From: Corbicula japonica
Taxonomy: Eukaryota > Mollusca > Bivalvia > Venerida > Cyrenidae
Reading direction: 5' to 3'
DNA: 64,000 nt
Assembly: GCA_038501625.1 (NCBI GenBank)
Contig: JAZAYU010000007.1
Span: forward strand, 2,211,685 to 2,275,684
In this document: in pieces, positions 1 through 11,323 of the stretch
Layout of the letters: every line of letters begins with the position of its first letter
Position numbering within the stretch: position 1 is the stretch's first letter
Translations under genes and position numbers: made by a program
Notes under the pieces: generated by a model
Databases searched by the model: none
Seen by the model: only the letters and a program-made list of their open reading frames with translations
Told to the model about the DNA's origin: nothing

Positions 1-508
1 ATAACATGTCACCAGAAACAACATTACAATCAGTACAGCCCTCTCCTGATAACAAGTTACCAGAGAACCAACATTACAATCAGTACAGCCCTCTCCTGAT
101 AACAAGTTACCAGAGAAACAACATTACAATCAGTACAGCTGTCTCCTTATAACAAGTTACCAGAGAAACAACATTACAATCAGTACAGCCCTCTCCTGAT
201 AACATGTCACCAGAAACAACATTACAATCAGTACAGCCCTCTCCTGATAACAAGTTATCAGAGAAACAACATTACAATCAGTACAGCCGTCTCCTGATAA
301 CAAGTTACCAGAGAAACAACATTACAATCAGTACAGCCGTCTCCTGATAACAAGTTACCAAGACAACATTACAATCAGTACAGCCGTCTCCTGATAACAA
401 GTTACCAGAAACAACATTACAATCAGTACAGCTGTCTCCTGATAACAAGTTACCAGAGAAACAACATTACAATCAGTACAGCCCTCTGCTGACAAGTTAC
501 CAGAAACA
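1..508. repeat. 48-50 bp tandem minisatellite
   Basis: About ten head-to-tail copies of a 50-bp unit built around GATAACAAGTTACCAGAG and ACAACATTACAATCAGTACA. Some copies lack two bases in the CCAGAGAAAC segment, giving 48 bp. The array starts at or before the window edge and decays near 508. It lies downstream of NCAPG exon 3, so it is probably intronic on the minus strand. Reading frames through it are repeat-encoded and were not called. Confidence 0.95.
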
Positions 509-700
509 ATGACTTCATTAGTTTCCCAGGTCGTAGACTTTGGTTCTTTTTCTTTAATAAGTTTACTTAAATGCCTAGGTAGCTGACCAACATTATGCAA
601 AGGTAATTTTTCACTGGTTGGAATTAAGAATGAATAAATTTAATAGGTAAATCCAGTCTGTGCTTAAAAATAAATAATCAAATTATATTTTAATGCTTAC

Positions 701-845
701 CCTTTTCATTTACTTTCTTGCTTAAACTTGGTACAAACTTGGAAACAAAATCCACCATCCTCTCTACAGCTGGTTCCCTTTTGAACACAATCATGGCATA
801 CTTCAAGTAATGGTTAAACTCTGACCAGAACACATCAAACTCTGT
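701..845 (-). CDS. NCAPG: Condensin complex subunit 3 (NCAPG-like), exon 3
   Basis: This exon encodes about 48 residues, beginning TEFDVFWSEFNHYLKYAMIV and continuing through FKREPAVERMVDFVSKFVPS. The KREPAVER core after a 'hYLKYxMxV' helix is characteristic of the N-terminal HEAT-repeat part of condensin I subunit CAP-G. That subunit works with SMC2/SMC4, CAP-D2 and the kleisin CAP-H to compact mitotic chromosomes. Splice sites are good on the minus strand: acceptor CATACAG before ACAGAG at 845, and donor AAAAGG/GTAAGC at 701. The exon enters in phase 0 and leaves in phase 1. The rest of the gene, most of the HEAT array, lies beyond the left edge. Identity is from motif recognition only, but the match is distinctive. 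Confidence 0.85.
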
Positions 846-1069
846 CTGTATGAGAAAGAAATTGACCATAATGATCAGCAAATTAGACAGTCAAAGCCAA
901 CATCAAATGTTACAGATATATGATTCTGATAAACAATTAATGCTGAGAACTGTCTCAAAAGAGACATATTTCATGAATAAGCCTATGACATAGATTTCAA
1001 GGGGTCAGGAAGTCAATTTGCAATGATAAGCTATCTGGATTTTGTTCATATTCCTTCTTTAAATAGCTA

Positions 1070-1192
1070 CCAAATTCGAACTTAAATATTATTCATCCCT
1101 AAAATGTAGTAAATCTATGAGTTTAATCTGAACTTTCAGGATGGATTTACAGTTTAGGGGGTGAATAATATTAAAGTTCAAATTTAGTTTGG
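1070..1192. repeat. Small foldback (inverted repeat) element
   Basis: The left arm around CCAAATTCGAACTTAAATAT (1070-1108) is repeated in inverted orientation at about 1152-1192 as ATATTAAAGTTCAAATTTAG, giving arms of about 38 bp around a 40-bp loop. The arms have a few mismatches, and the core TTATTCATCCC pairs with GGGGGTGAATAA. It resembles a short MITE. Confidence 0.7.
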
Positions 1193-2406
1193 ATGTCATG
1201 AAGTCTGATGGAATTCAGCAATCTATAAACCTTTCATAATCTAACTTCAATGCTTAGAACTGAAGAAAATACTGGCATTTTGTTGCTTCCAACTTGTGAT
1301 AATTTGTTTTTTTCTGACAAGCATTATTTAACTAACACTTATATGCCATTTTATATTTTTATTCTATTATCATAATATGAACTAAGGCACTGCCTCTTAT
1401 CGAGCTCTAGCTTTATTAATCTCAGATAATGATTTATATTAAAAAATAATTTGTTTATAACATTTGTTAGCCTACTAATGCACGATAAAATTATATGATT
1501 TTTTGGAAAGAATTTAAGTCTACATCAACTTAATTCAGCTGGACAACTGGCAATCTGACTTTTACTAAACATTTGGGTTTTAATGTGTATACACAAAGGC
1601 TACATGCTTAAATTAACAACCCGAATGTGTTCCATTACCTCACTTAATGCAATATTGAATATTGATAAATTCTTCATTGATACATGAAAATGTTACATTG
1701 TCACATGTGCATGAAAATTAATATATTATTGTCTGAAAAATAAATTTTATTTTTAAAAATGTTACCTTGATTACACTTGCAATTGTAACTTGCAATTGCA
1801 CAAAATTGTTCCATGCTATTCAAAAAATATATATGCATGTAAATGAATAAAGTTATAATATAGACCTAAAAAGTACTGTTTTAATATACAATGTCATGTA
1901 CATCACATTAACACCACATTGAGACTTCAATATGTAGTGTGATACATCACCTAGATTTTGGGGCATATTTGTGCAGTCGTTTGAAAATCCAGGAATGACA
2001 ATGCCATAGGAATTTTCAGTTATTAACAAAAGTAATTTGAAGCTATAGATGCTGTGTGAAAAATATTATGACAATATGGTACATATTTGGTGACAATAAG
2101 GTACATATTTGAGCCAAGTTACTTAAATGTGCATGATAGAATTACTTATTTAAGTTGAAAAATAGTTCATCTATTGGACCAAAATAGATGAAATAATCTC
2201 AATCAATTAAACATAAACATGTACAATATCATGTAGTCTGATTATCCATATGTAACACTCCTTTACAGGTCTTAGTAACTTATTTGAAACAAAATGCTTC
2301 TTTATATCTATTTTCATTACATAAATGAATTGCGCTTGCCAATCAAATCATGCATTAAAAATGTTGTTGGTGCATTTTTTTAAATGTATAATAACAATTT
2401 TAAGAA

Positions 2407-2670
2407 ATTGTTTGCAAAAAAATGTAAACCCATGAACACATAAACATAAACATGCCATTATTCATAACCACTTTTGGATCTCTGTCTGGTAGGTATTTTA
2501 TAAATGTAATATATATACTGGAAAATGTGAATTTCAAAATTGTTTGCAAAAAAATGTAAACCCATGAACACATAAACATAAACATGCCATTATTCATAAC
2601 CACTTTTGGATCTCTGTCTGGTAGGTATTTTATAAATGTAATATATATACTGGAAAATGTGAATTTCAAA
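2407..2670. repeat. Perfect 132-bp tandem duplication
   Basis: Two adjacent 132-bp copies each begin ATTGTTTGCAAAAAAATG (2407 and 2539) and end GTGAATTTCAAA. I see no differences between them, so the duplication is recent or kept homogeneous. Because 132 is a multiple of three, a minus-strand frame stays open across it by chance. Confidence 0.9.
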
Positions 2671-3365
2671 ATTCTGAAGCTCATTCCAGTTGGTATTTTC
2701 TTGATTTTGTATTTTTCGTTGCAGAAATTTAGGCACAACTACTTTAAAATATGGTAGGTAAATTTCTCTTTAAAAAGTACCATATATTAAAAAATGTAAA
2801 CTTCTCTACTGTTACATTGCTAAAACATAAACATACAAAAGAAAAAAATCATTGTTTTTATTATGAGTGCAATTTCCAGTTTTTTGTGTTAAAATCCAGC
2901 TTAAGCAGATCCAAGTACCGGTATATTCAGATTTTTAAATGTATTTAAAGGGGCCAAAAACCCACTGACATGGCAAGAATGTTTCTCTTCCTCTTCACAG
3001 CAATCTACTTTTTTCAACAATTTAAATGATTATGAAAGCTCTGATTTTTTTATTTTCTAAAACACAACTTTTTGATGCTGAGCAAATTTAGTGATACCAT
3101 GAATATTTAACAAAATTTGCAAAAATGAAACAAAACAAAGCAGACACCTTGTAAATAGTGTATTTGATTATACATGTACCTCACATACATATTTTGATTA
3201 TGAAATCATGTTGAAATGTGCACATGACAGAAAATATGGTAATAATAGAACACTTTTAATTCCCAAAATGAGGATTAACTTGATATTTGATGCTATTCTT
3301 GGTACACATGTATTCTGCTTTCTGGTCAAACTTTTTGGTCCCAACTGATGATAATATATTGGAGA

Positions 3366-3605
3366 TTAACCCTTTCCTCCATGTAAACACCTTTATGACA
3401 TGGAAAAACTGTGTACATATAGATTCAGATCAGCCAGCACATCCATGATGTCTAATCAGGATCTGCAATGTTCACTTGTTTAAATCATTAGGTTATTTCT
3501 GACCAAAAAGTGAACAGTGCAGATCCTGATTAGATGTGCCAGTTAATCTGGATCTAAACCGGTCTCACACGGGTAAAAAGGCATGTCTGTAGAGTAAAAG
3601 GGTAA
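3366..3605. mobile_element. Foldback MITE, family A (copy 1)
   Basis: A palindromic element of about 240 bp. Its left end is TTAACCCTTTCCTCCATGTA and its right end is the imperfect inverse GTAGAGTAAAAGGGTAAA. Inside are the family hallmarks AGATTCAGATCAGCC, GATCAGGATCTGCAATGTTC and TTAGGTTATTTCTGACCAAA. It lies in an NCAPG intron. About fifteen copies of the family occur in the window. Confidence 0.85.
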
Positions 3606-4072
3606 ATTTCCCTTTTATTTAAAATCTCATACTACAGTACTGTGTATTAAAATTAAAAAGGTAATAGTCAGTAGTTACTTTGAGAAAATTATTGTCTATA
3701 CAATTTACAATTTACAAAACATGAAATTTCATACATTTAGGACAATCTGTCATGTATTTGGCCAATATATAAAAAAACATAAATTGTTTCTGGAGGTACC
3801 ATGTCAAATAGGCCACAAGTCAATTCAGGCAGTACTTGTAAGTCTATTGTTTATGGCAATCACTGTAAAGAGTTAGTTTTGATTTTTGATTTACACAAGC
3901 TTTTAAAAAAATAGTATCATTGCTTTATTGATATCTAAAATTGTGCTTGTCATCCTGAAACCCAAGAACAAATTAAAACATCATCTGATTGTCATTTTTG
4001 CTTAAAAAATTGGACTGTCATCATAAAGTAAAGTAATTTATGTTACAGTCATAATCTCTTCTCTACACCTAC

Positions 4073-4111
4073 CCAAGCTGTTGATTCAATCAGTTTTGTC
4101 TGGGTGTCACA
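4073..4111 (-). CDS. NCAPG: NCAPG-like, putative exon 2
   Basis: A 39-bp stretch encodes CDTQTKLIESTAW. On the minus strand it is bounded by GGTAACAG (acceptor) and GCTTGG/GTAGGT (donor). It enters and leaves in phase 0, fitting exactly between exon 1 and exon 3. The Q-x-K-L pattern ahead of the 'EFxxFW' segment resembles the N-terminal helix of animal CAP-G. It is very short and the acceptor lacks a strong pyrimidine tract, so this call is tentative. Confidence 0.5.
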
Positions 4112-4845
4112 CTGTTACCGGTATATAAGATCACAATTTACATCACTTGCAGTAAAAGTCAGAGGTGCTAATGCAGTCAAAGGTGTCATATTTAATAAAT
4201 AAATAAATTTATTTCTAAACCAATTTCCATGCTGGACAATGCAAAATACACAGCTTATGATGCAACCATCAATATTTGATTCTGTGCTAGTGTAGACAGA
4301 GTGACTTTTGTAGACTAAGGTCATTGATCAAAAGAGCATATTGACATATAAATGATGTCTTTTCTTTTGTTGCAACATTTTGTTAATTGTTTTCCCACCT
4401 GTTTAGTCATGATAGTCTTGGACAAAAATCCGGAAAAAGTACATGTTGCTTTGTACAAAATGTCCAATCTATGAAGCAACTTGTTCATGAAAAATATTTT
4501 ATAAAACATCATAAACTGACATAGAAAATATTAACACAATGATGCTTAAAACTTTATAAATAAAATAAAAATGTGGCCTATTTTTGAGGCCTATTTGAGC
4601 TTTTTCAAAATGAAGTGTGGCTCATTTGACATGTTTGTGGCCTATTGACTGTAATCCATATACCAATTCCATGGTATTTGATCATAAATTTGGTGTGAAT
4701 AGACTGATAACGATCCCAATCCATCAACCAAAACAATAAACATTTTTTTTTTAGAAAACAGGATCAGTCTTCAACGCCCCTGTGGTGTAGATTTGCTCTT
4801 GTGCCATGTGTTTTTTTATAAGAATAAATAAAAGAAATCTCATAC

Positions 4846-4887
4846 CTCGTGTTCAGTACTCTCACAAACAATATCTTCGACTGCCAT
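4846..4887 (-). CDS. NCAPG: NCAPG-like, first coding exon
   Basis: An ATG at 4887-4885 opens 14 codons, MAVEDIVCESTEHE, ending exactly at a GAG/GTATG donor (4846/4845). Phase 0 matches the downstream exons. The minus-strand sequence just upstream (4890-5000) has no obvious TATA box, and the transcription start cannot be placed. Support comes from start, donor and phase together rather than from recognisable homology. An exon elsewhere could carry the true start. Confidence 0.55.
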
Positions 4888-4889
4888 GA

Positions 4890-6045
4890 GCTCACATGTC
4901 TGAATGACGAACATGACCAGTGACAAAAAACTCTTATACAAAACTGAATTGTGGCGCTGGTCTACGCTAAGCTCAGTGTGTCTCACAATGCACGACTGAG
5001 TGACATTGCGAGGTCCAGTTCACAATTCAACTTCACATAAAAGTTGGTTCTCACCAGCCTTACATATTGTTTTCAAGAAAAACTCCATGCATCTGATTGT
5101 TCCGTCGATGGGCCTTATGCTCCTTTGAATTTAAAGGCCTAATAATCCACTGACACGCTACCATTCAGTAGTTTTCAACTTGACTTCTTCAGTCTAATTT
5201 CTCAAAATGGCCGATTGCTAGTATTGCTATTGGTTACAACGAACGACAACCTACTCTCTAAACAGACGATTTAGTTTTTTAGCTTTCCAAAATGCTAGTC
5301 CGATAACAATGCTACCGAATAATAAGTTTTAATTTTTAAAGATATTTTGCCATTAGCAATTTATAAAAATAAAGTCAATAACAAAATTTGTAAAAACAAT
5401 ACTTTGCCGTAAGTTTTTACCGGTCAGGTTTTTTCCCGTGTTTACATTGCCTTATGCTGTGCACAACCGAAAACCAGCGCAAACGAAGTGGACAACTTTT
5501 TTTTCTCCTTAGTGAATGGGCATTCCTGCGACCTTAAGACGAGCTTAACGCTCGGGTCGCTTCGCGACCCGAGCTAGAGCTCGATATTAACTAGAAAAGT
5601 ATGAAAAAAATAAGTTATAATCTAACACAATTCACATAACTTTGTTAATTCAGATAGACATCAGGGTTCTCCCCAGAACATTTTAGCATAAAGGGAGCGC
5701 TATGCGTTGATCTCATCTACTGTACATCCGCTACTCTTTAATTATCCCGCTATGCCTTAAACAGTTAACGCTATGCCTTCCTGTTTATTGTAAAATCCAA
5801 GTAATTATGTGTCTCCTCTCAAAAGTAGCCTCAGGCAATTTCCCTCATTAAGAAATTACAACTAAAAGGCTGTTGTTTACACAAATGGTTGTCCAATTGA
5901 CGAATCAAGACTCTGGTGGGTGGGGTTTAAGACCAATCTTTGGAGTCTGCAAATTTTACGGTAATTTGCATTTCATTCTGGTTTTTAATAAAAAAAAACA
6001 ACATGCCTATCAGTATCAAACATTAGGCAAATAATCAAGGCTAAA
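4890..6045. other. Intergenic DNA upstream of NCAPG
   Basis: Presumed promoter-side region of NCAPG, with no gene recognised. It contains a perfect GC-rich hairpin (5550-5574). At about 5660-5780 is a fragment starting CAGGGTTCTCCCCAGAAC that resembles one end of the CAGGGC-type transposons at 11902 and 24561, followed by repeats of 'CGCTATGC'. No TATA box or clear core promoter was seen. Confidence 0.5.
5550..5574. repeat. Perfect GC-rich hairpin
   Basis: GCTCGGGTCGC (5550-5560) and its exact complement GCGACCCGAGC (5564-5574) are separated by three bases. They are followed by another small palindrome, GAGCTAGAGCTC, in strongly AT-rich surroundings. It is probably the terminus of a transposable element, but the partner end was not found. 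Confidence 0.75.
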
Positions 6046-6719
6046 ACAACTAGATGGGTGTTCAGTTGAACACTTGTGTCGCCCTCTGGTACAATGTCGG
6101 AAAAAAATGCAAGTTCAAAAAGGGGCATACCTCCATCTTGACTGAAACAACATCTCATCATCACGAGTGTGAAGTCTTGAGCAATATAATTTGGAAGTTT
6201 CATGAAGAAATATTGAGAAACGGCAAAGTTATAGCCAACATTAAGTTTTCATGTCGAAATCCAAGTACAAATAAGGGGCATAACTCCAACAAATATGAGC
6301 TTGACCTAAAGAATTTGGCATCATAATGAGCATGTTGTCATATGCAATATAATTTGAAAGTTTGATGAAGAAATATTAAGAAATGGCAAAGTTATAGCCA
6401 AAATAAAGTTTTCATGACAAAATATAAGTATGGAAAGGGGCATAACTTTGTGGCATGTGACCTTGACCTAAAGATTTTGGTATCATGAAGACAGTGTTGT
6501 TGTAAGCAATTTATTTTGAAAGTTTGATGAAGAAAGTTTAAGAAATGGCAAAATTATAGCCAACGTTAAGTTTTCATGATGAAAAAGGGGCATAACTCCA
6601 TCAAATGTGACCTTGACCTAAAGATTTTGGCATCATCATGACCGTGTTGTCATAAGCAGTATAATTTAAAAGTTTGATGAAGAAATATTAAGAAATGGCA
6701 AAGTTATAGCCAACGTTAA

Positions 6720-7619
6720 CATGGGTGCAAGTTGAAAGTTTCCAAAAACCTATAGATTTTGCTGGGGGCCAGGGGGCTGCTAGGACCCCAGGTGGGTCCA
6801 GTGCAATGCCCTGGCTAGGGGTCCAGGGGGGGGCGGAGGCCCCCGGAAGCTCCTGCATTTTAGTAAATTTCAAGGCTTATTCTTGTGTTTTCCTGAGACA
6901 CAATTGTTCCAAAATATATTTTTTTCTCAACAATATATTCTTTTGTCATGTTGAAAATTTTGAGACTGTTTATAAATTATGTCAATCAAGCCACTGATTA
7001 GACTAAATGATATTTTCTCTCTTTTCATTACATGAAGAATCACAAGGCTACAAAACAAAATCTTATGCTTGCGAAAAAATATTGTTTTTGTTTTTTTTAA
7101 ACAAACAAAATTATAAGCGTACTTTATTGTCTTGACACAGTACCTGCAATATGCAGCGCCCGGAATATCGGGCTTTCTAAGCCAGATTTCCAACCTGTCA
7201 CCGTTTTTGTCGCATTCTGAGAGCCATTCCGAATTCCATATATTTTTGACATCTATTTCTAGCGATTTGGTATCACAATCCGATTTTAAGAACTTCATTT
7301 TCATTTTCTCATGCTCTCCATGGAGGGCGCCATTTTGCCTGATATTACGCTGATATTATGTTACGACGAATTTGATTCGATGATTTCAGCCTGGGTTAGC
7401 CAATTATAACCCAGTTTAAGCCAATCAAATTTGATGTTGGATACACGCGTAATTGCTAAGATAAACGCGATTTGGGTCGATATCATTGTCGTCGTATGAC
7501 TCGTCTTCACTCTCCCTCCCTCCAATTTTCTCAACGAATTTATGTGATTTGGAAAAATGACATCTCCGGGCTTCGAAAAACCGGAATTTCCGGCAAAAAC
7601 CTGAAAACTTGCACCCATG
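6720..7619. mobile_element. 900-bp DNA transposon with 14-bp terminal inverted repeats
   Basis: The ends CATGGGTGCAAGTT (6720-6733) and AACTTGCACCCATG (7606-7619) are perfect inverted repeats. The flanking CGTTAA (6714-6719 and 7620-7625) is a 6-bp target duplication, and the interrupted repeat reads through cleanly if the element is removed. The duplication contains TTAA, so a TTAA-targeting superfamily with slightly unequal ends is an alternative. The interior has a GC-rich segment (about 6760-6855) and a minus-strand reading frame with a zinc-finger-like exon. No transposase was found. Confidence 0.88.
7140..7304 (-). CDS. BED-like zinc-finger exon inside the 900-bp transposon
   Basis: An ATG at 7304 opens a frame with WNSEWLSECDKNGDRLEIWL, then RKPDIPGAAYCRYCVKTIKY. 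The pattern of Trp-rich start, 'GDR..WLRKPD', then CxxC followed by 'TIKYA' resembles the N-terminal DNA-binding region of hAT-derived and related proteins with BED-type fingers. The histidine half of the finger is not visible, so the exon probably splices (a GCAG/GTACTG donor is possible) or is truncated. It sits wholly inside the transposon and is therefore element cargo or a transposase remnant, not an independent host gene. The identification is tentative. Confidence 0.4.
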
Positions 7620-7990
7620 CGTTAAGTTTTCGTGACGAAAAAGGGGCATAACTCCATCAAATGTGACCTTGACCTAAAGAATTTGGCATCATCGTGACCG
7701 TGTTGTCATAAGCAGTATAATTTGTTAGTTTGATGAAGAAATATTAGAAATGGCAAAGTTTAGTTATAGCCAAGGTTAAGTTTTCGTGACGAAAAAGGGG
7801 CATAACTCCATCAGATGTGACATTGACCTAAAGAATTTGGCATCATCATGACCATGTTGTCATAAGCTGTATAATTTGTAAGTTTGATGAAGAAATATTA
7901 AGAAATGGCAAAGTTATAGCCAACGTTAAGTTTTCATGACGGACGGACAGATCGACGGACGGACAAAGTGATCCCTATGTATGGCCATTT

Positions 7991-8840
7991 CTTCGAAAGG
8001 GCTACACAATAATAAAATGGTCTATGTTCTGCGTTTTCTGTTCTATTTTCTATTTCTTTTCTATTTTTTGTTGACAAACTGTTGCTGTTGATGTGTTGTC
8101 CAGGATCGAGGTTGACTTTAGAAAACATTTTTAAATAATTTTAAAGATTGTATAAAATGTAAAACGTAGTAAAATATGTCAAGATTGGTTGATTAATTTA
8201 TTTTAAGTCATTTTTTTTATTTATTTTGGAATGAAACACAGAAAAGTTTTAAAGTCATATATTTTCGCGACCATGCTATATTTGATAGAAGTTATACTTG
8301 ACTTCATAAATTCAAGTTGTATTTTTTATTTATCCAGGCTATAATTAGTTTGGAAACAAACAATTTTCTTGTCCAAATAACCAACCACAGTGAAATGGAC
8401 TAATCTACAAAAAATTTAGTCAAACACTTCAAACTGATGATACCCAATATTGCAGCATACTGAAGACCATGAGACCCCTTGCTTTACAAACAACCTCTTC
8501 ACTATAAAAAAATGATACAGATATTTTCTAAAGTGCTGAATGAATACAGTATATCAAAAATGCCTATTTCTAATTGAATACACATTAATATCAGCTGCTT
8601 TTATTACAGATGGAAATTGACTTTCCATCTTTATAGTTCCAAAACCATACAACTAAACCTGAAGTTATTTTGGGGAATTTGTCTCGGGAAGAAGGTGAGG
8701 TAGTTGGTAACATAACCTCGAGTATTGACTTCCGTGGGCTTGATGAGCTATCATAACATCATAACATTTATTTTAAAAGAACCATACCAAAAAATTCTGA
8801 AAAAGGAAACTTTATTCTTATGATAACAAAATAGGTGGAA
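7991..8840. other. Intergenic, no gene seen
   Basis: AT-rich sequence with no recognised coding segment, RNA gene or inverted repeat. Confidence 0.5.
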
Positions 8841-8845
8841 GATCA

Positions 8846-8990
8846 GTGGTCTACGTCTAGGGGTAGAGCGTCGGACTGTGGTTTAGAGTCCCACCAGGGA
8901 TGAGGTTCGTCTGCAGTTTCCTCAATCCACTTTCGGAGCAAGCACTGGTTGGAAACCCAGGAAGCAGTTATCCAAAGTGATTAATATAAT
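8846..8990 (+). repeat. tRNA-derived SINE-like sequence
   Basis: The first 70 bases resemble a tRNA: CTAGGGGTAGAGCGTCGGAC is A-box-like, GGACTGTGGTTTAGAGTCC could form an anticodon arm, and GAGGTTCGTCTGC is a degenerate B box. The acceptor stem does not close. An unrelated tail follows (GGTTGGAAACCCAGGAAGCA). This fits a tRNA-derived SINE rather than a functional tRNA. Confidence 0.5.
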
Positions 8991-9039
8991 TTGGAATATC
9001 TTGTTTCACAATCATGTAAAATGAATTTACAGTTTAAAC

Positions 9040-10006
9040 CAGGGCTTTTCATCAGGAAATTGGGAAGAGGCCCTGGCCTTTCAAATTGGGAAATTTATGC
9101 GCGATAATTGTTCAGTTTGGGAAATTTTTGCGCGATGATTGTTCATTTTGGGAAAACAAAAAATTTATTGAAACAAGGGGTACTGGAGTACAAATTAATA
9201 TAGAAATGAGCATTTTAACATAAATTTAATTCTTATAGCACTTTATTTTTTTAGATTTTCACAATTCTATAGTATTCACAAGCTTCAAAGGTCCGTGTCT
9301 CTTTCCTTTGCATCTTTGAATTTTTCAACAAGTAAGAGGGTGCAACACTTTCAGGTACCTCTGTGGAACAAATGCCAGAGTCAGAGGTAGCAACACTAAC
9401 AGGGACCTCTGTTGTAGAAACGAGTATGGAACTGGAAGAATCTGGGGCAGCAACATTAGAAATACTGGGGATTTCCTTGGTAGACGTTGCACCCTTTGGA
9501 TCTAATTTTTGTTTTTTTTTACCCCATAGTCAAATAACGACTTCTGATTTTCTTTGCGTTTCACGGATTTGCAGTAATATTTATTGTTATGCGACATTTG
9601 TTGATAATGCAACCGGAAATAAACACCAATTTATCTCCTGTGAAACGGAATAAAATCCAGACTTTCGGAACGTTTGACTGTTTCACTGCGATAACGACTG
9701 AGTAAGGGTCTATCGGAACTAAACTGATTAGACGGATTAGACTGGTTTTGCGTGACACGGGTACCATGCGTACTTCCGCATATAGTACGTCAAAAAAGTC
9801 GATACCAGACAAACGCTTCTCCGGAAATAACGAATGTAAACAAATTGATTGATTTTTTAACATTTCTAGGGGGAATTTCTAAGATTTGGGGAAATTATGT
9901 CATGCATTTTGGGAAGAAACTCTGCCACAATTGGGAAAAAACTATATTTTTCGGATTGGGAAGTAGCCGAATATCGGCCTCTGTTATATAAGGATGAAAA
10001 GCCCTG
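9040..10006. mobile_element. hAT-like nonautonomous element, 5-bp target duplication
   Basis: The ends CAGGGCTTTTCATC (9040) and GGATGAAAAGCCCTG (10006) are inverted repeats. The flanking TAAAC (9035-9039, 10007-10011) is an exact 5-bp duplication, making the element 967 bp. CAGGG termini are typical of hAT elements, though classical hATs duplicate 8 bp, so a 5-bp hAT-like lineage is likelier. A 96-codon frame at 9363-9653 has no recognisable domain. Segments containing 'TTGGGAAA' recur several times inside. Confidence 0.85.
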
Positions 10007-10011
10007 TAAAC

Positions 10012-11318
10012 TAACAAAATAGGTTGAAGTCAGTTACCGATGTTTTGTTTTTTGGTCAATTTTGGTGAAGTGGCTACTTTGAACAGAGCTAGAGAGATTA
10101 TTATGTAGGAGACAAAAATTACCTTTTCATATATCTTAAGTAGGGTTTTTGTCAATTTTCCATGGCCTTGGAGTCCAGTCTGGCACTGGACAAAAACCTC
10201 TTTCATTGTCATTGCACCACGATCTCCCATCCTCCTGTAACAGTAATTTTAAAGCAATTTAAAACTTGTCTTTCTTTTCTTGCTGAACTGGGAACAAAAT
10301 TTTACAAGAAACAGTGTCCATATCTAAAGAACCTGTGACAAAAGTTAATCAAGAATTTCAAATAAGCAATTTGCACCATCAAAGCAATGGCGTCAAAACT
10401 GGATACCAGGCCTGTCGAAATCTCCGGATCTATTATAGATTAACAAGACCTAAATGAAAAGTTGTACAATGAATGTTATAGTTATTCTGCTGCACTCGCA
10501 CATTTCCTGTTTATTGCAAGATTATGTGGATGCGGTCAGTGACATGCTGCTTCAGTGCCTCTGGCACAACTATACAATAACTGCCTGTCATAAACTAAAC
10601 CAGGGCTCAATGTTACACCTGCTTTTATCTATTTTCATTGCATGTTCATTTTAATATTGTCAAAACAGGTCTTAACAGGTTTAACAGAAAGTTAAACAAT
10701 GAATGATAAAAATAGTTCTTTAACCATTTCTAACAAAATTGGCAAAATTCATTTCTAAAATTCTTTCATGAATATAATTATAAAAAAGTATATAAGAAAA
10801 ACTACATCATCATCATCATCATTTTTGTTCAGTCACAGTTAACACCATCAAAAAGACATTGAAACAACTTAATCATCATTGTTGTCGTCATCATTTTTTA
10901 AGAAGTTTTGGCAGGCCTGGGTACAAATACATGCTCCCCAAGGGCATACATGGTAAAGTTGTCTTTCAAATGCTTAAGCCATTTATTGACATTTTTTTGT
11001 TTATATTTCAAGAAAGAAGTGACTTAAGTAAGAAAACAGCAAAACTGTTATCAATGGTAAATAAAAAAATTAATTTGGCTCTTATGCTTAAGGGCGTCAA
11101 AACTGGGTACTCCAGGATATAGAAAGGGTGTGCAGCCGCGATCAATCCAACAGAAATCAAGTAAGATGACTTCTTTTAAGGGTGCAATGTACTCGTACCA
11201 TACTGATTTTGACCATCAATTGCTGATTCTACTGTTGTTGTTTACCTACCTTTCTATAATATAGGCAGAGATTTCAATAGCTATTGAATACTTGGGGTCA
11301 TCAGACCCCCAATTGGAA
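10012..11318. other. Intergenic, no gene seen
   Basis: No recognised gene. There is a short CAT microsatellite near 10806-10825, and short open frames (for example 10454-10654 and 10859-11122) without family resemblance. Confidence 0.5.
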
Positions 11319-11323
11319 TTTAA

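Larger units (their letters stand above)
902..4072 (-). other. NCAPG intron, no coding signal
   Basis: This AT-rich interval lies between NCAPG exons 3 and 2. It holds a small foldback sequence (1070-1192), a perfect 132-bp tandem duplication (2407-2670) and one copy of the window's main foldback MITE (3366-3605). I see no conserved coding segment or RNA gene in it. Confidence 0.6.
6050..7990. repeat. About 150-bp tandem repeat with TGACCTTGACCT sites
   Basis: The array begins CTAGATGGGTGTTCAGTTGA and consists of units of roughly 150 bp with the recurring blocks GGGGCATAACTCCATCAAAT, GTGACCTTGACCTAAAGA, TTTGATGAAGAAATATTAAG and GCAAAGTTATAGCC. It ends with a CGGACGGACAG run and CATTTCTTCGAAAGGGCTAC. 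A 900-bp transposon (6720-7619) interrupts it. A second copy with the same start and end lies at 45291-47060, so this is a dispersed element with an internal array. The strand cannot be assigned and no function is known. Confidence 0.9.

Noticed and set aside
1..508. Regularly spaced repeats suggesting a CRISPR array
   Set aside because: The units are contiguous with no unique spacers, in a spliced animal genome; it is a minisatellite. The same applies to 35335-36617.
355..600. 81-codon minus-strand frame read as a possible NCAPG exon
   Set aside because: Half of it is translated minisatellite. The unique part (…GQLPRHLSKLIKEKEPKS…) lacks a usable acceptor in the required phase and does not resemble CAP-G.
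8846..8920. Functional tRNA gene
   Set aside because: The acceptor stem does not pair and an unrelated tail follows; it is better explained as a SINE head.
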